NCBI GenBank assembly: GCA_030042575.1
Contig: JASHZK010000318.1
Span: 1 to 7,095 of the forward strand
Length of the DNA stretch: 7,095 nucleotides
Reading direction: 5' to 3'
DNA from: Acidimicrobiales bacterium
GTDB lineage: Bacteria > Actinomycetota > Acidimicrobiia > Acidimicrobiales > UBA8190
Shown: positions 4,970 to 7,095 of the stretch, piece after piece
Layout: the number at the start of each line of letters is the position of its first letter
How positions within the stretch are numbered: position 1 is the first letter of the stretch
Program-made: the position numbers and the translations under genes
Notes under the pieces: generated by a model
The model's database searches: none
The model's input: only the letters and a program-made list of their open reading frames with translations
Told to the model about the DNA's origin: nothing

Positions 4970-6154
4970 GTGGACGGTCCTGTTCGGCCTCGTGAAGCTC
5001 GAAACATCAAACGGATGTGCCGTAGGCGCTGGGACACCACGTGCATCCTGGGAGCAGTGCTTGTCGCTGTGGCAGTTTCTTCTGCGGCGTGGGCGACCAG
5101 TGGCTGGTCCATCGTCTCGAGTCCCAACGCAGGAACCGGTGGCAGTGTTCTGTTGAGTTCGTCGTGCGTCTCGGCCACCTGGTGCAAGGCCGTGGGCGAC
5201 TACCAAAAGTACTCGAGTCCCCCGGTGTCCGATAACCTCATCGAGTCCTGGAGCGGCTCCAAGTGGAAGGTTCAGTCGAGCCCGAACGAAGGCATGAACA
5301 CCAACGAGCTCAGCGGCGTGTCGTGCCCTTCGTCCACGTCGTGCAAGGCCGTAGGCTACTTCGGCTCCTCTGGGGGCCCCCGGAACCTCATCGAGTCCTG
5401 GAACGGCTCCAAGTGGAAGGTTCAGTCGAGCCCGAACGGCGGCACCAGTGACGGACTGAACGCCGTGTCGTGCACCTCATCCACGTCCTGCAAGGCCGTA
5501 GGCTCCTATACGCCGTCAAGCGGCGGCGGGTCGCCTCTCATCGAGTCCTGGAACGGCTCCAAGTGGACGCTTCAATCGAGCCCCAACGGGGGGACGGGTG
5601 GTGGTTCGCTTTTGGGCGTCTCGTGCGTCTCGACCGCCTCGTGCAAAGCAGTGGGCTTCTACGTCAACTCCAGCGGTGCCTCCAAAACCCTTATCGAGTC
5701 CTGGAACGGCTCCAAGTGGACGCTTCAGTCGAGCCGGAGTCTCGGCACGGGCGACGCCTTAAACGCCGTGTCGTGCATCTCGTCCATGTCATGCCAAGCC
5801 GTCGGCTCCTACTTCGACGCAAGCAACGTCCAGCAGACGCTCATCGAGTCGTGGAACGGCAGCACTTGGTCACTGTCGACCAGCTCAAACAATGGCACGT
5901 ACAGCTCCGTCCTCTATGACGTCTCATGTACTTCGTCCACCTCGTGCCAGGCAGTAGGCGACTACCAAACCAGCGTGGAGTCCTGGACGCTCATTGAGTC
6001 GTGGAACGGAAGGAAATGGTCGCACTCGACTAGCCCCAACGAGGGGACACTCGACATACTCAACGGCGTGTCGTGCACCGCCGCTATCTCATGCAGGGCG
6101 GTGGGCGACTACCAAGCCAGCGGGGTAACCCAAACACTCGTCGAGTCGTATTGA
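4970..6154 (+). CDS. Secreted seven-repeat protein, probable disulfide-braced beta-propeller
   Basis: A 394-residue exported protein of unknown function. Residues ~7-24 are basic (RPREARNIKRMCRRR), then a hydrophobic core (ILGAVLVAVAVSS) and an AWA|TS cleavage site near residue 42 make a Sec signal peptide. The mature part is seven repeats of 47-53 residues with pattern W-x3-S-S-P-N-x-G-T...L-x2-V-S-C-x5-C-x-A-V-G-x-Y...T-L-I-E-S-W-N-G. All seven keep the CX5C pair. Four predicted strands per repeat and exactly seven repeats suit a seven-bladed propeller. The first repeat lacks a preceding IESWNG strand and the last ends at LVESY, as in circular closure. The turn ESWNG-x-x-W faintly recalls Asp-box (BNR) turns. 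The GTG at 4970 has G-rich SD AGCGGGGGGA (4951-4960) at 9 nt; the in-frame GTG at 4961 abuts the SD. No membrane anchor or catalytic domain is visible. Binding or surface role is inference. Confidence 0.85.
   Translation: MDGPVRPREARNIKRMCRRRWDTTCILGAVLVAVAVSSAAWATSGWSIVSSPNAGTGGSVLLSSSCVSATWCKAVGDYQKYSSPPVSDNLIESWSGSKWKVQSSPNEGMNTNELSGVSCPSSTSCKAVGYFGSSGGPRNLIESWNGSKWKVQSSPNGGTSDGLNAVSCTSSTSCKAVGSYTPSSGGGSPLIESWNGSKWTLQSSPNGGTGGGSLLGVSCVSTASCKAVGFYVNSSGASKTLIESWNGSKWTLQSSRSLGTGDALNAVSCISSMSCQAVGSYFDASNVQQTLIESWNGSTWSLSTSSNNGTYSSVLYDVSCTSSTSCQAVGDYQTSVESWTLIESWNGRKWSHSTSPNEGTLDILNGVSCTAAISCRAVGDYQASGVTQTLVESY
5099..6151 (+). repeat. Seven in-frame tandem ~150-bp coding repeats
   Basis: Repeat units are at 5099-5257, 5258-5407, 5408-5557, 5558-5710, 5711-5860, 5861-6010 and 6011-6151 (53, 50, 50, 51, 50, 50 and 47 codons). 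DNA identity is high around each junction: 5234-5288 and 5384-5438 differ at a single base over 55 bp at an offset of exactly 150. Units 2-5 share the GGCTCCAAGTGGA block, while units 6 and 7 have drifted (AGCACTTGGTC; AGGAAATGGTC). Length changes come only in whole codons and fall in the variable loops. Confidence 0.93.
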
Positions 6155-6195
6155 TCGTTGGACATTGGACAATGGCCTGAGGTTGTGCTTCACCA

Positions 6196-6217
6196 CTGCC
6201 ACCGTTCCCGGTGGTGG
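6196..6217 (+). terminator. Possible terminator hairpin after the repeat-protein gene
   Basis: CCACCG (6199-6204) pairs with CGGTGG (6209-6214) across a TTCC tetraloop and extends by three more pairs (two of them G-U) to 6196/6217. It is 42 bp past the stop codon. No T-run follows on the plus strand, so this is a candidate only; the rest of 6155-6355 shows no gene. Confidence 0.38.
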
Positions 6218-6355
6218 AGTTGGGCGGCCGGTAACTCCCTCATTCTTGATCGCCCGGACTCGCAACTACCGCTTCCCTGCGGATGATGAGGGAATCACTG
6301 CTCTGAGGGCCTCATGGCGCCTGTGGGTTCCCAGACGAGGCACACTGGACGCGGT

Positions 6356-7054
6356 ATGGCCCGGGCGAACGTCAATGGCATCGAGCTGTACTACGAGTGT
6401 CACGGCGCCGGCCCAGCGCTGCTGCTCGTTCCCGGCCTCGGAGCCGACACCCGCCTGTTCAGCGGCATCGTCGGAGCGCTCGCAGCCAAGTGTCGGGTGA
6501 TCGTGTGCGATCCCCGTGGCGGAGGACGGAGCGACAAGCCACCAGGCCCGTACCGCATCGAGCAGATGGCGAGCGACACGAAAGAACTGCTCGAAGTGCT
6601 CGGTATCGAGTGTGCGGACGTGGTCGGCTACTCCATGGGCGGGCGCATCGCCTTGAGCCTCGCGCTCGACCATCCGACGCACGTGCGCCAGCTGGTGCTC
6701 GCCGCCACCAGCGCCAGGACGACACCGAGCCGGATCCTCAGCCGCCGGTGGCTTGCTCTGGAGGTGTTGAGCCGGATCCCAACGCCCGGTGACCGACAGC
6801 CACGTTGGGCCTGGGAGTGTCAGCGCCGGGCGTCCGCCGCCTTCGACGCCACCGCACGCCTGGGTGAGATCACCGTTCCCACTCTCATCCTTCACGGCCA
6901 GCACGATCACATCACGCCGCTCGCCCTGGCGCAGGAGCTGCATGCCGCAATCGCCGGATCAACCTTGGTGCAGGTTCCCGGGGGACATGTCTCGCTCGTC
7001 ACCAGGGAGCGGCGCCGCTTCGCGGACGAGTTATTGACCTTCGTGGCACGCTAG
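6356..7054 (+). CDS. Alpha/beta-hydrolase fold protein, short cap
   Basis: A 232-residue cytoplasmic hydrolase. From the ATG at 6356: NVNGIELYYECHGAGPALLL (~5-24), VPGLGADTRLF with the oxyanion loop, VIVCDPRGGGRSDKP (~48-62), then DVVGYSMGGRIALSLALDHP (~88-107) with nucleophile Ser93 in GYSMGG. The acid is Asp184 in LILHGQHDHITP and the base His211 in VPGGHVSLV. All three triad residues are present. The cap between strand 6 and the acid strand is short (~125-167: SRILSRRWLALEVLSRIP, then WAWECQRRASAAFD), which makes the protein smaller than the usual 260-280 residues. I chose 6356 because homology starts there; an in-frame ATG at 6314 has GAGGG 4 nt upstream and would add 14 residues without family resemblance. 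The substrate is unknown. It shares the PY-x-x-x-QMA-x-D segment with the hydrolase at 3856-4674, showing common ancestry at superfamily level, not recent duplication. Confidence 0.9.
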   Translation: MARANVNGIELYYECHGAGPALLLVPGLGADTRLFSGIVGALAAKCRVIVCDPRGGGRSDKPPGPYRIEQMASDTKELLEVLGIECADVVGYSMGGRIALSLALDHPTHVRQLVLAATSARTTPSRILSRRWLALEVLSRIPTPGDRQPRWAWECQRRASAAFDATARLGEITVPTLILHGQHDHITPLALAQELHAAIAGSTLVQVPGGHVSLVTRERRRFADELLTFVAR

Positions 7055-7095
7055 GAGCCCGCTGGCCACAGACGTCCGAACCGTCCTCGCATCCT

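Noticed and set aside
6266..6943. 225-codon minus-strand frame opposite the second hydrolase
   Set aside because: It is antisense to a gene with an intact catalytic triad; no recognisable domain and no ribosome site were seen.

Overview
This is a GC-rich window whose gene styles point to a high-GC Actinomycetota, possibly an Acidimicrobiia-like or mycobacteria-like environmental lineage. The pointers are frequent GTG starts, strong AAGGAGG-type ribosome sites before some genes, a TetR regulator with a WHG-type C-terminus, SRPBCC and alpha/beta-hydrolase genes, and a secreted Ser/Gly/Cys-rich repeat protein. No RNA gene, CRISPR array, transposase or phage gene is visible.

Layout. (1) 66-848 (+): a conserved-type hypothetical protein with one N-terminal membrane helix. 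(2) 849-997: a convergent intergenic gap holding a 13-bp tandem repeat. (3) 998-1516 (-): a DUF1003 membrane protein with a C-terminal coiled coil. (4) About 1520-1914 (-): a degraded, frameshifted and truncated fragment of a Tat-exported alpha/beta-hydrolase (esterase) gene. Its broken end supplies the ribosome-binding site of the DUF1003 gene. (5) 1915-2225: non-coding, with a perfect hairpin at 1993-2009. (6) 2226-3471 (+): an AT-rich promoter/operator region, then a TetR regulator and an SRPBCC protein in a tight two-gene operon. (7) 3472-3855: non-coding, with one imperfect hairpin. (8) 3856-4674 (+): an alpha/beta-hydrolase. (9) 4970-6154 (+): a secreted protein made of seven ~50-residue repeats, each with a CX5C cysteine pair, best explained as a disulfide-braced seven-bladed beta-propeller. 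(10) 6356-7054 (+): a second, short-capped alpha/beta-hydrolase.

Working together: the only firm functional unit is the TetR-SRPBCC pair, where the regulator probably controls itself and a lipophilic-ligand or cyclase-like protein. The downstream hydrolase could belong to the same regulon, but it has a 384-bp gap and its own strong ribosome site. The two intact hydrolases are distant relatives of each other and flank the repeat protein without any visible operon link. The most unusual items are the seven-repeat secreted protein and the hydrolase remnant fused to the DUF1003 leader. I see no convincing new multi-gene system.
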